Source of the DNA: Populus alba
Taxonomy: Eukaryota; Streptophyta; Magnoliopsida; Malpighiales; Salicaceae
Direction: 5' to 3'
Assembly: GCF_005239225.2 (NCBI RefSeq)
Contig: NC_133295.1
Location: forward strand, 620,001-684,000
Length of the DNA: 64,000 bases
Position 1 is the stretch's first letter; each line of letters opens with the position of its first letter. Shown piece by piece: positions 20,870-30,670 of this stretch. The notes beneath the pieces were generated by a model that was given only the letters and a program-made list of their open reading frames with translations, was not told where the DNA came from and ran no database searches. A program made the translations under genes and the position numbers.

Positions 20870-21790
20870 TCATCCTCATCTTCTTATGTCGACTTCAATC
20901 CAATCCAGTCAACACGTTCTGGCAATAGCTTTATTGAACCGTTGCTAGAAAACTGACAAACAATGGAGAATGGAGCTTGAAGGTTCTTGCACTCAAGATG
21001 CTGCGGGATTGGTCCTCCTAAAAGGTCTTGAGGGAAAGTGGTGGAAGTGGTTTGTTCCCTACCTCTGCGCCAGGGTTCAAACCTCACTGTGCATGCCTGT
21101 TATCCCCGCGGTGTCTTACATGCTCACTGGGTTTGCAGGATGTTCAGTGGGCCGTGGGATTAGTCGTGGTGCGCGTAAGTTGGCCCAGACACCCACGTAA
21201 ATCAAAAAAAAAAAACAAGGGAGAATCAATCTTCATTTGGTCTTCGGAACTTGGATATGGAGCTGAAGGTTCACTTGCAAATATTTCCACACAAGAGTGA
21301 GCGTCGGAAACGGCAGTACTAATTTCCAAAATTGACATTTTTGCAGCAAGTCTTTGTGTTAACTGATACAGTTCATGCTCTAATTAGAACTTCCTTTGTA
21401 GCTCGTCTGATGGCAGCTGTTCTCGGGGACATCTACCCCGCTATTATTCCTTGCTGGCTTATAAATTTAATACTAATTGGACCCCCCTTCGCATGAACTG
21501 GGATTATTCTTGCTATTATTAACGAGAATACGTGACTGTTTACTTGAAGAGTTAAGCTATTTATATGTTTTCCAGAAGAAGAAGAAGCATTTCATAGCTT
21601 AGAAAATAGCAATGAATATTTGCTAATAGACACAGTTTGTGCTCTTCCTTTGCAGTTCGTCTGATGGGAAGTGTACGTTTCTAGGGACTTCTACCACTCG
21701 TCCTCGTCTTCTATGAAACTCCATGCCAACAAAAGGCAAAAATGCAACCCTTGGTACAGATTTTTGCTGGATATTTCCACGCAAGGAGAG
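20870..21790 (-). repeat. RLP-flank module, two minus-strand copies
   Basis: The segment reads in reverse the module seen at 38370-38720 and 39040-39230: 'accaatcttca', 'tccgaagac', 'cttgcaaatatttccac', 'aatttccaaaattgaca', 'gctcgtctgatgg', 'cagctgttctcggggac'. A second partial copy runs from about 21600 to 21790. One copy is interrupted by a SINE at 21030-21215. No protein of known family is encoded. Confidence 0.65.
21030..21215 (+). mobile_element. tRNA-derived SINE, Salicaceae type
   Basis: A polymerase III box A (TGGTGGAAGTGG, 21039-21050, perfect to TRGYNNARNNGG) is followed by box B (GGTTCAAACC, 21074-21083). Then come a GC-rich body with 'tcttacatgctcactgggt' and 'gtgcgcgtaagttggcccag', and a 12-A tail (21204-21215). 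The body resembles SINEs I know from poplar and willow. It is flanked on both sides by the RLP-flank module, which is continuous at 39140-39190, so it inserted into that module. About 20 bp of the module are missing at the site, and no clear target duplication was identified. Confidence 0.75.
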
Positions 21791-21799
21791 CTCCCTTAA

Positions 21800-22500
21800 C
21801 TAGGTGATGACTAAAAAACAGTATTGGACAGAGGGAAACAGGATCGTTCTCAGGTATCATTAGGAATTGTTTCAAGGAGGAAAAAGTATAAGGTTAGGTT
21901 TCTTAATGCCAGAGGCAGTTTGACAGAGATGGATAAGGAGGTTAGTGACAACTCTATGAACTCTACTCTTGCCAATGTCAATGGAAGGTTGGAAAATTTG
22001 GCAACTTGTACTGAACCCACAGTAGTCTATAGCTCTGCACGAGAGGTGGCAGCTACACATCACCTTGGCAAGGTTTTAGGGATTCATAGAGATACAAATT
22101 ATGGTTTTGGTTGCTGAACATATTCGGAGGCAGATTGATACGAAATAGAAGGAATGGTTGGACTCCCTCTTAAGTTTTGCTCTGGTGCCCAGTTTATGAG
22201 TTTTGTTCTAATCTTAAGCAGATGCTACCATAGAATTATAGAGATTTAGGCAGTCTTTGAAGAAGGGGGGCTGCGCAAAAGTATGTTAGTTCCAATGATA
22301 TTGAAGCTTTTTGTTTCTTGGAAACTAAAATTTCTAATTATACGACCTTGGTCAAAAGTATTTGGAGTGGGTCTAAATTGCTTTAGAACATTGTTTGTAC
22401 CTATTGAGATGGTTTTATCACACTTTTTAATAGTTATTCATGTCTTGCAAGTTTCCAGAATTACTATATTTTACTTGCAAATATTGCTACTGTTGTGATA
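21800..22500 (+). mobile_element. LINE fragment (ORF1 end and endonuclease start)
   Basis: The frame 21824-22117 ends in 'AREVAATHHLGKVLGIHRDT', resembling the C-terminus of plant L1 ORF1 proteins. From about 22275 another frame reads 'NDIEAFCFLETKISNYTTLV', the first endonuclease motif (LETK, with the catalytic Glu) seen also in the two larger LINEs ('FLLETKIKTC'). Frames change several times, and no reverse transcriptase follows. This is a short, decayed, truncated copy on the plus strand. Its boundaries are approximate. Confidence 0.6.
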
Positions 22501-22529
22501 ACAGAATCTGTCAGTCAAGTGTTCTCTTA

Positions 22530-23448
22530 AATTTACAAGAGTTGCTTCAATCTGTTCATAACTCTATAACTTTCAAAATACTCCCAGAAACAGAAATCGA
22601 TTCAAGTGATCAAGAATAAGGAAATAGACATAAGAAAAAGGGACCCAAAACATAAATGATTTTATAGTTAACACAAACCTGTTACATACATGGAATATTC
22701 TTTTTTCCTACAAGAAACGCCCAAATTTATTGAATTATGTAAACTACAAAAGAACAGGAATCCAATACCATGAATCTGCCCCTCTAGTGTTGTTTCAATG
22801 TCAAATCCACTTGATATCTTGTTTGTACTGCAAAATTTGAAAGGTGAGACTGATAAAATAAATTGTAGAGAAAAGATAGCCTAACACAAACTATGAACAT
22901 AAAATTTGAAAACTCTAATGCTTGCAAAACTTACTTGAAAATATCAATTGAATTATTTAGTTTCTTCTAGCACCATGTCTGCCAACATTCTTCTTTGTTT
23001 TTTTGCTCATGAGATTACTAAGAAACCATGAAGGTTGGTTTGTTCTAAACACAACGTATCCTGTTGCAACTCCAAACACAAACCCCCATCCATACCCCAT
23101 TGTCACAGCTTTCAATCCAAATCCATCCCCAAACAATGTTGAATCATCTTCTTCATTAAAGCTTGATGGCAGTAATGATGGTGCCTCATCAACGTAGCAT
23201 TTTTTTAGTACTTGAGATCCACATAAACCCAAGTTTCCTTCAAATGAGCTTGCATCAAAGGTGTTGAATTGATCTCCACTTGGTATGGCCCCCTCGAGTT
23301 GGTTATGTGAAAGGTTTAGGATTGCAATAAATGTTAGACCCCCAGTTGCGTTGGAATCCTTTCGGTAAGCAAATTTGAAGATAGATCTAATGATTCTAAA
23401 TTGGTCAAATTTTCTAATGATGATTGGATATGACCTGTAAGGAAATTG
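22530..23448 (-). pseudogene. RLP 3' end fragment with frameshift
   Basis: On the minus strand this is the last part of an RLP like the one at 40338: final LRRs, 'LTFIAILNLSHNQLEG', 'FNTFDASSFEGNLGLCG', the membrane helix 'AVTMGYGWGFVFGVATGYVV' and the basic tail ending 'ARRN', with the stop at 22957-22959. Upstream of the final LRR the frame is wrong. A run of five C on the plus strand (23339-23343) replaces the run of six G at 43196-43201 in the intact gene, a single-base deletion. The homology is cut at 23448 by LTR debris. A 3'-UTR intron (22828-22934) has the same splice sites as the intact gene. Confidence 0.85.
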
Positions 23449-23941
23449 TCGCATGTCACCCGCGTGGTGATTTTTGATTGTTTGGCGATTTTTCTTTCAT
23501 TTGCTTGATTAGTTCTTTGAGAGTCGTCATCTAATATTCAATTAAAGATTACTAGAAAACCCGGATTTACTGGTCTTTATTAGAGATTCGAGGGTAAAAG
23601 ACTAATTGTGGCTAGGAAAGTTATTAAAACCCTAATACACCCTGCTTGAGATAAGCTGTTTCGCGATTTGATGTGATTTAAAAATTTGAAATATTAATCA
23701 AATTCTTAAGATTTTAATAAATCAATTATTAAATCCAAAATAGATGTAGAAACGTGTTCTTACATTTTCACAGGAAATACAACATGATTTTATTTATCCT
23801 CAAAACATTTAACCATATTCAAATTAAACACTTAATTCTTTTTGTTCTTTTTTATTTTTATAATTCAATAACATATGTTGCTACCCAATTTTTAACCCAT
23901 GTTTTTGATATATTTTCAAAAAAATCCAAAAATAGAGAAAA
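23449..23941. mobile_element. LTR debris of the element 2 family
   Basis: The stretch 23449 to about 23690 is the reverse complement of the end of LTR 2 ('tgtcgcatgtc', 'gattactagaaaacc', 'ctaattgtggctagg', 'ataagctgtttcg'). The stretch 23876-23941 is a forward LTR start (TGTTGCTACCC, then 'tgatatattttcaaaaaaa' as at 10840). The two pieces face in opposite directions with about 180 bp of AT-rich DNA between them. Arm 2 begins exactly where the second piece stops. Confidence 0.65.
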
Positions 23942-24292
23942 ATACGAGTGTAAATCTTCAAGAAGTTTTCTTCCTATGTATTGAGGATTCTGTGGCTTGA
24001 ATTTCTTGGAAATTATATTTTAGTGGGCAAAGCAATCTTCGCATAAACCTCATTGCTTAATACAATTTGGAAAAACATCTCTGAACATTCAAATTAAGCT
24101 GTCACGATTTTTAAACTGTTAAACATTACCGAGCGCCCACAAAGAGTACTTTTGGGTCACGAGAAACGATATATACGTGCAAAGTCTTTAGTGCCCCCAT
24201 TGCTTTGCGCACGTATTACTCACTCTTGTACTTGAGATTTGGTCGGTCAGTGACTTTGATTTCGTCAGTATACAATCTAAGATTGCTTTGTC

Positions 24293-24300
24293 TATAAATA
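24293..24300 (+). promoter_or_regulatory. TATA box of arm 2 RLP promoter
   Basis: TATAAATA in 'gctttgtcTATAAATA' lies 65-72 bp before the ATG at 24365, a normal plant core-promoter distance. The same box is present in arm 1 and in the intact gene. Confidence 0.75.
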
Positions 24301-24364
24301 TACAAACAATGCCTTTCTTTATTCCTCATCTCTCCCAAATATATTAAATCCTGTAAGGCCAAAC

Positions 24365-24598
24365 ATGGGGTTTTCACTTTCATTCTGTTTCTCTTCCATT
24401 TCCTTTCAAGAATTTCTTCATCTCATTTTTGTGCTCATGACCAAAGTCTTTCTTTGCTCCAATTCAAAGAATCCCAAGACAGAGTCGTTTTAAGAGGGTA
24501 CAGATTGCTGCTTGTGGGATGGGGTGACCTGTGGAATGAAAACCGGTCATGTAACTGGGCTTAACCTTGCTTGGATTCAGGTGCAGAAAAGAATGTAA
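24365..24598 (+). pseudogene. RLP 5' end fragment, arm 2
   Basis: This is the arm 2 copy of the RLP start. It begins MGFSLSFCFSS after loss of about a dozen bases and a frame change relative to arm 1. It lacks the stretch encoding 'SFSIDSSASWNCQ'. A TAA replaces the Trp of 'ESWKEGTDCC'. The tail 'GTDCCLWDGVTCGMKTGHV' is intact in another register. It ends with 'WIQVQKRM' and a stop, as in arm 1, so the breakpoint is identical. It is non-functional. Confidence 0.85.
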
Positions 24599-25085
24599 TG
24601 AGGGATGGTTTCAACACAAAGATGTAGTTGCAAAATACAGTAATGACCACTTTCACAATTGCAAGAGTGTATGCCATTCGGTTACTTCTGTTATATCCCT
24701 GATGCAGGATATATAAAAATACCACACAGCAACAAAAATACCAATATTTTGATCATTTCACAAGCTCATTCATCGGAGTAAGATCCATTAGATAAGCAAG
24801 CTACAGTGCCCTGTTTATTAAAGCTAATAAAGCATTCAAAATAATGTTGCTGCTAATAAAGATCTTCAAAAAGGACAAGTTAGGAATGTTTAATCTTAGT
24901 TAAGAATGTTCACATAGTACTACCTTGCTTCCATTATCAAAGTGAAACTAAATTTCACTCAACATAGGCGGTGGGTGACAGCAAGTTTTAGAATAACAAG
25001 GCAATAATTTTAAATCATCATTGTTTTGCTAAATGCAAGACAAAGCTCAAGCACATGAGGCAATTCAAATGCGATCTATACTCAC

Positions 25086-25334
25086 CGAGCTTTTGTGCAT
25101 CGCCGAACCACTTGCTCATCAGATTAGAGATCCTCATATTTATAAAAACAGCTCCAAACTCTCTGATAATAGCTTTTGCAAGCATGGTCTTGCCGGTGCC
25201 TGGAGATCCATATAACAATACCCCCTTTTGTGGACCAAGAAGTTTCTCATGTGAGAAGAGCTCAGGTTTCCGCAGAGGAAGAATCACCAGTTCATACAAA
25301 GCTTGCTTGATAGATTCCAATCATCCAATTGAAA
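25086..25334 (-). pseudogene. Msp1/ATAD1-like AAA ATPase exon, arm 2
   Basis: This is the arm 2 copy of the exon at 17714-17960. It shares the TGA that replaces Gly before 'LESIKQALYELV' and retains the GTGAGT donor (25085 downwards on the minus strand). Walker A is altered to GSPGTGKT (Pro to Ser), whereas arm 1 and the third copy keep GPPGTGKT. The remaining exons are absent. It lies antisense to, and downstream of, the arm 2 RLP promoter. Confidence 0.8.
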
Positions 25335-26061
25335 AATAAAAATATACAAATGCAGCATATTGATAAACCATTAAACCGACCATAAATTTTAAAGCCTCTA
25401 TTCCAATCAATTATATTTTCAACATGAGAACATGGCCATACTGGATAGTGTTTAGAGGATAGGCTTGATTGTTACAAAGCAGTTTAAATCTTCCACAACT
25501 AATTGCCATCAGAAGGCTTCATTATTGAAAATTTGGTCTTCGATCCAAATTTCATTAGGCATGGAAAGAACTAATATCTATGTTTCCCAGTTATAGCAAT
25601 CATATTGGTTCAAGGCCAAGTCTTCAAATTTAATTTCTTCCAACTATGAACCTGTCAAGTCAGTCACGCAGGAGGCTATTACTGAACATAGCAGCCATCG
25701 GCGTTCACATAGTATCATTTTCAAAAAAAGTGGACTCATATAAATGTAACTGTTGATCATGTGCCATTAGTTTATGATATAGAAGAGACTCAAATATACT
25801 CCATTTGATGGATATTTTCATGTATTCAGTTGACGTTAGAAACTGAGTATTTGTTGCATGGTAGCAGCCAACGAAGTATAGACAGCCTAGAAAACAAATG
25901 GCATGTTTGAAGACAACAGGAAATATTATAACGGTTTATGGTTCTATAAACAATGACAACAGTACAATCACAAGGTCAACACAATAGTACAAAAGTTCCA
26001 ATATATCAGAAACGAACTTGGTCTCCAGTTTCCACCAACCAAAAATAACTCCATCCATCCA

Positions 26062-26943
26062 ACAAAACTTGAAATTTAATCATATCCCATTCAGCATGAG
26101 CAATCACTCCCCAACATCCCCAAAACTGATGGAAGCACATATCTTCACCAAAACACCCTAATTCTCCAATCAATGTTCCCTACAATAACCCACCAAACCA
26201 CACACATCCCTTATTGAAGTCTTTCCCTTATGGTCCTCATCCTATTATCACACAAAATTCAAAATTCTAGCAAATAAATGACAATTCAAGCATGCTATAA
26301 CATCGACCCAGAGGCCAAAACTCCAGCGCTCCAGAACAAAAGCTCAATATACAACTCAATCAGAATTGAACTTAGTTTCTACCAACACAAAACAACTTAA
26401 TGCATCCCAGCAGAACTGGAAACTTAAACACACCCAATTCAGCACAAGGAGTCACTCCTTGCCGTTCTAAAAACTGATTAAATTACCTATCTTCACTAAA
26501 ACACCCAAATCCCATAATCCCTACAATAACCCACTAAACCACCAAGATCCCTCGTCGCAATCTTAATCTCATGGCCCCCATCTCCATTGTCACACAAGAA
26601 TTTGAACTTTTCATCAACCCAGAGGCCTAAGCTCCAACCCATCAGTTCAAAAGTTCAACAAATAACTCAATCTGAAATGAACTTAGTTTCAACTACCAAA
26701 AAGCAACTTCATTCATCACAGCAAAACTGGAAACTTAATCCCATCCCATTTGGCACAAGCATTCACTCCCTCATATCCCAAACAACGATTAAAGCACCTA
26801 TCTAAATCAAAACACCCAGACCCCCCCAATCCCTATTCCCTACAACAAACCACTCACATCCCTTATTGCAATATCAACCTCAACCCCACTATCACAAACA
26901 AAACTCAAACTTTTGCAGATAAATGACAATTCAAGCATATAAT
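26062..26943 (-). repeat. Tandem units of about 310-350 bp at the arm edge
   Basis: The block 'aaactt(g)gaaa(c)tta...catcccattcagcac...cactcc' recurs ending near 26108, 26458 and 26770. The companion block 'acccagaggcc..a..ctcca' recurs near 26306 and 26620, and 'aaatgacaattcaagcat' near 26275 and 26922. Three diverged units are present. The first lies inside arm 2 and the other two extend outward past the end of the inverted duplication. Arm 1 ends within the second unit. Confidence 0.75.
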
Positions 26944-28700
26944 AAAACCAATAGCACATAATAAAAACAAAGCATATATGCCATTAACTAACCCTATAAT
27001 CCAAATTCATAAAATTCTTCTTTTCATTATCTGACCATATAACCAAAATTCACAGAATCCTCCAGAAAACGATAAACCAAAACAAACCTAAATTCCATTA
27101 ATTACCCCTAGAACCAAGATTCACATAATCCTCTAAAACCCAAAAAAAAAAAAGCCCAAATCAAAAAATGCAAAAAAAATCCAATCTTTTCAACAAAAAT
27201 AGAAACTTTGACACACACACCTCATAAGGGTTTGTTTGGATAAAGGGACGACCCAAACGCTTAGTGATTTCTTTCTTATGTTCAAGGGCTCTTTGATGCT
27301 TCACGATTCGGATCAGGTTTCCGGAGCTCAGCAAACAATACCAAACACCTTAAAGCTGCACTTGCTACATATAACACTGGTTCTTGCAAAAACATGGTCT
27401 CTGACGAAACCCCCTCTGATTTTGTATTTGTGTTTAAAGTACAGTAATCTCCTTGGGTTGGAGTTTTTTTTGGGTGGTTTGTTGGGGCTGTGTTGTAAAT
27501 TTAAGTGCTAGTAGACCTGGTGGTGGCGGTTAGGGTTTGAGCTATGTTGGGTGGTTAGGGTTGGGCTGGGAAAGGACAAGCTGAATTTTTGGGGAGAAGC
27601 CTCATTAAAGCCTAGCTCTCTTTCTACTTCTAGGCTTAATGAAGTTTCCTTAAAAGCCTGTGATGAAATAGTAATAACAATAATAATAATATTTTTATAA
27701 AAAGAAATAATATAAGGCTAAATTTAATTTTAATCAACGAGGCTATATTTTCCAAACCCAATTAAATGTATATCATTTATGGTATGGAAAATTTTCTAGA
27801 ATTCTATAAAAATCATATTATAAATAATAAAAATTACAATTGACTTTCTATGAGGTTCTGGTAATCAATTTTCTTTCAACAACTTGATCTCAAGAGAAAA
27901 AACAAATATGTACCCATTTATTATTTATTTAACATTTTTTTATAATTTTAGTTACAATTTTTTTACAGTCTGCCAGTAGGGATGAAACGGGACAAAAAGA
28001 AATTAATCTCTAGAATAATTTGATAATGAATATATGTAGTTTTAAAATAAAAAGGTATATGGAAACATATCTCATTTGCCCCGCTATCTCTATTTTTTTA
28101 TAGATATATATACATACTTTAATATTTATACAATTATCCAAAACACTCCCGAGACATAAATTATTATTCATTATAATAGTGTAATTATTATATTGTCCCT
28201 TGATTATTTTATCCTTTGTCTTTACTTTAAGGGTAACGTAATATTTTTACCATGACATAAATATCATTTGAGAATTGTGCAGGGTAATTTTGATAATTAT
28301 GTTTTTTAATACACATAAAAATTACTAATTTAACCCTTGAATAAAATAATTCAATGCTTTCTGCACAAGGGTGTTTTTGTATTTTTATTTTTTATAGAAC
28401 AATTGAATTACTACATTGTCTATACAATTTTTATTTTTTAACATTGGTTTCAGGGGCTTAGTTGTAATTTCACCATGATTTATTTGTTAATATTGTTTAG
28501 TCCAAAGGACATTTTCAATATTTTCAACTTTCTAGCAGTGCGTGTGGTTGACTCGAGCGGTTGTAGCCATGATTCTGCAACATCATTTGATTCATCTTGA
28601 CATCTTCATTCTCTTCGAATGACGCGTGTATCGTGGTTCGGCGTTATTTGACTTGAAATTAATTTTCTTTCTTTTCTTTTCCTTTTCTTTCTTTCTCGGA
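26944..28700. other. Non-coding spacer, no gene recognised
   Basis: The first part (to about 27200) is A-rich with repeated 'aattcacagaatcctc'-like phrases. The frame at 27236-27511 matches nothing known and has no supporting context. The rest is AT-rich. Confidence 0.5.
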
Positions 28701-30670
28701 TTGCGTGCTGGCAATGAAAAAATCCATTCCAGTCCTTCATTTTATATCTTCTTTTGATTCAGTCCCTCTTCTCTTATTTGTAATTGTTTTATTTACATTG
28801 ATTATTTCTAATTGGGTTTTATTTTTTATTTTATCTCTGGTCATTTTTTTTTTTTTTTTTAATTTTGTTGTCAAATTCGGTTCTTATTATTTTAATTTCT
28901 ATTTGTTTTTTAATCATTTTTTTGATTGATTTACTCTTTTACAAATTCACCCCAGGGCATTTATTTTCATTTAATTTTTATGTCAAATTTGGTTTAATTA
29001 TTTTAATTGCTATTTTTTTAATTATTTTCTTAATGGATTTTTTTTTTACAATTCCATCTCTAAACATTTGATTTGATTTGATTTTTACCAAAACATTTTA
29101 TTTCATTTAATTTGTATGTCAAATTTAGTCATAATTATTTTAATTGCTTTTTTGTTTTGTTTTGCAATGTTTTCTTAATTGATTTCTCCCCCGATTGGAG
29201 AGAGGTCAGCTAGGTTAAAGGGATGAAAAGCAATTTTTTCGATAAGATCTCCCTTTTTTTTTCATTTTTATCCTTCAAAGTTTGTTTGATTAAGAATCTT
29301 GCTTCTTTGTTTTTTTTTTAATTTGCTTTTGATGGGGTCACCTTAGTCTCATGACCTAAGTAATAGATCTGAAAGATTAGCTTGATTCGACTTTCATTTT
29401 TTTATAAGTATTTTTTTAATATTTTTTTGTCAGTGTTTTTTTAGCTTTCCTATTTATATAGTCATCCTAATTTCATGTCCTAAACCATGTGTTTGATTTG
29501 TTGACTCGAGCTGGCTGTCAAGCTTGCTCTAGGTTTTTTTTATATATATTTGTTTTTGCTTTGACAAGTTTTTTAAATTGACTTATAATAAAGTTTTTGA
29601 TGGAACCCTGATCCAAAGTTTAATAGGTTGCGAGCTTCTTAAGATTTGACCATATTGAAGATGTTTGTCTGAGTTTACTTGGCTTTTTTAGATGTTTTAC
29701 AATTTTACCACCTATTATATTTTTAATCTTTAAAATTTGGTTCTTATTTTTTTTTAATTGATATTTATTTTATTTGGGATTAGTTTTTATTATTTTCATT
29801 AAATTGAATTTTCCTTGGATTTTCTATCAAATTTTATTCTCATTCTTTATGTTTTATTTGCAAGTTTTTTATTAATACTTTTCTACCGATCTCATCCTTC
29901 AAAATTAAATTAGTTGAAAAATATGATTCTTGATTGAATCAGGGTAAAAAATGTAATGTGATGCGACTTTTAGAGATTAGATCAGGTTTAAGAGATTTGT
30001 CTTGTTTTTTTTTTCTTTTTCTAAATTGATGTTGTCTTACTTTTTTATCTTTTTTTTTAAAATTTGGTTTAATTCTCTATTTTTAACTTTTTTTTTTTCA
30101 ATTTGATTCTATTTAGTTAGCCGTCAATAATTTTTTTTATATTTTACCCCCACCATTTTTAAATCTATAAATGATTTTTAATATTTTTAATCTTCAATTT
30201 TGGTCATAATTATTTTAATTGAAATTTTTTTGTTTGCGATAATGTCTTTTTAGTTTCCATCCTCATTGAGTTTTTTATGTTAGATTTTAGCTCTATACTT
30301 TTTAGTTGCTCCTTTTTTTTTTTGCAAGATTTTTTATTAATAGTTTTTTCAACAATTGCAACTTTCAAAATTAAATTAGATGACATTTAAGTTTTTTAAT
30401 TGAACTCGAGTTCATAATTTAACAAATTATAACTTTTTCTATAAGACTAGGTTTAGGAGGTTCGTCTAGGTTTGCTTGGTTTTTATCTTTCTTTTTTAAG
30501 CCAATGTTTTTTTGTTTTTTTTTTGTTTGATATTTTTTTCTTGGATTTTCCTTCAGTTAAGTTAACATTGGGTTATTTGATAATTCGAATAGACTTAGGT
30601 ATGGTTTTTTTTTTTATCAATTTATTTATTGTTGTTGTTGTTTTATTTTTGTAAATATTTAAATTGTCAA
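28700..30670. repeat. T-rich degenerate repeat tract
   Basis: A long pyrimidine-rich tract has T runs of 8-16. The phrase 'gtcaaatttggttt..attattttaattgct' recurs near 28868, 28981, 29116 and, more weakly, near 30195. 'agg(a/t)ttcgtctaggtttgct' and related phrases recur near 29660, 30000 and 30460. Hydrophobic frames read here (28705-29071, 30472-30654) are artefacts of T-rich composition. Confidence 0.6.

Larger units (their letters stand above)
23942..26443 (-). repeat. Inverted duplication, arm 2
   Basis: This is the reverse complement of arm 1 (16592-20855) without the 1.7-kb insertion. It contains, left to right, the RLP promoter, the RLP 5' end (+), the Msp1-like exon (-) with intron, and downstream flank. 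Both arms share the same TGA in the Msp1 exon and the same RLP-to-Msp1 breakpoint, so the unit was rearranged before it was duplicated. Confidence 0.9.

Noticed and set aside
28705..30654. Hydrophobic frames resembling membrane proteins
   Set aside because: They are produced by long T runs (Phe, Leu and Ile codons), have no conserved motif and lie in a degenerate repeat tract.
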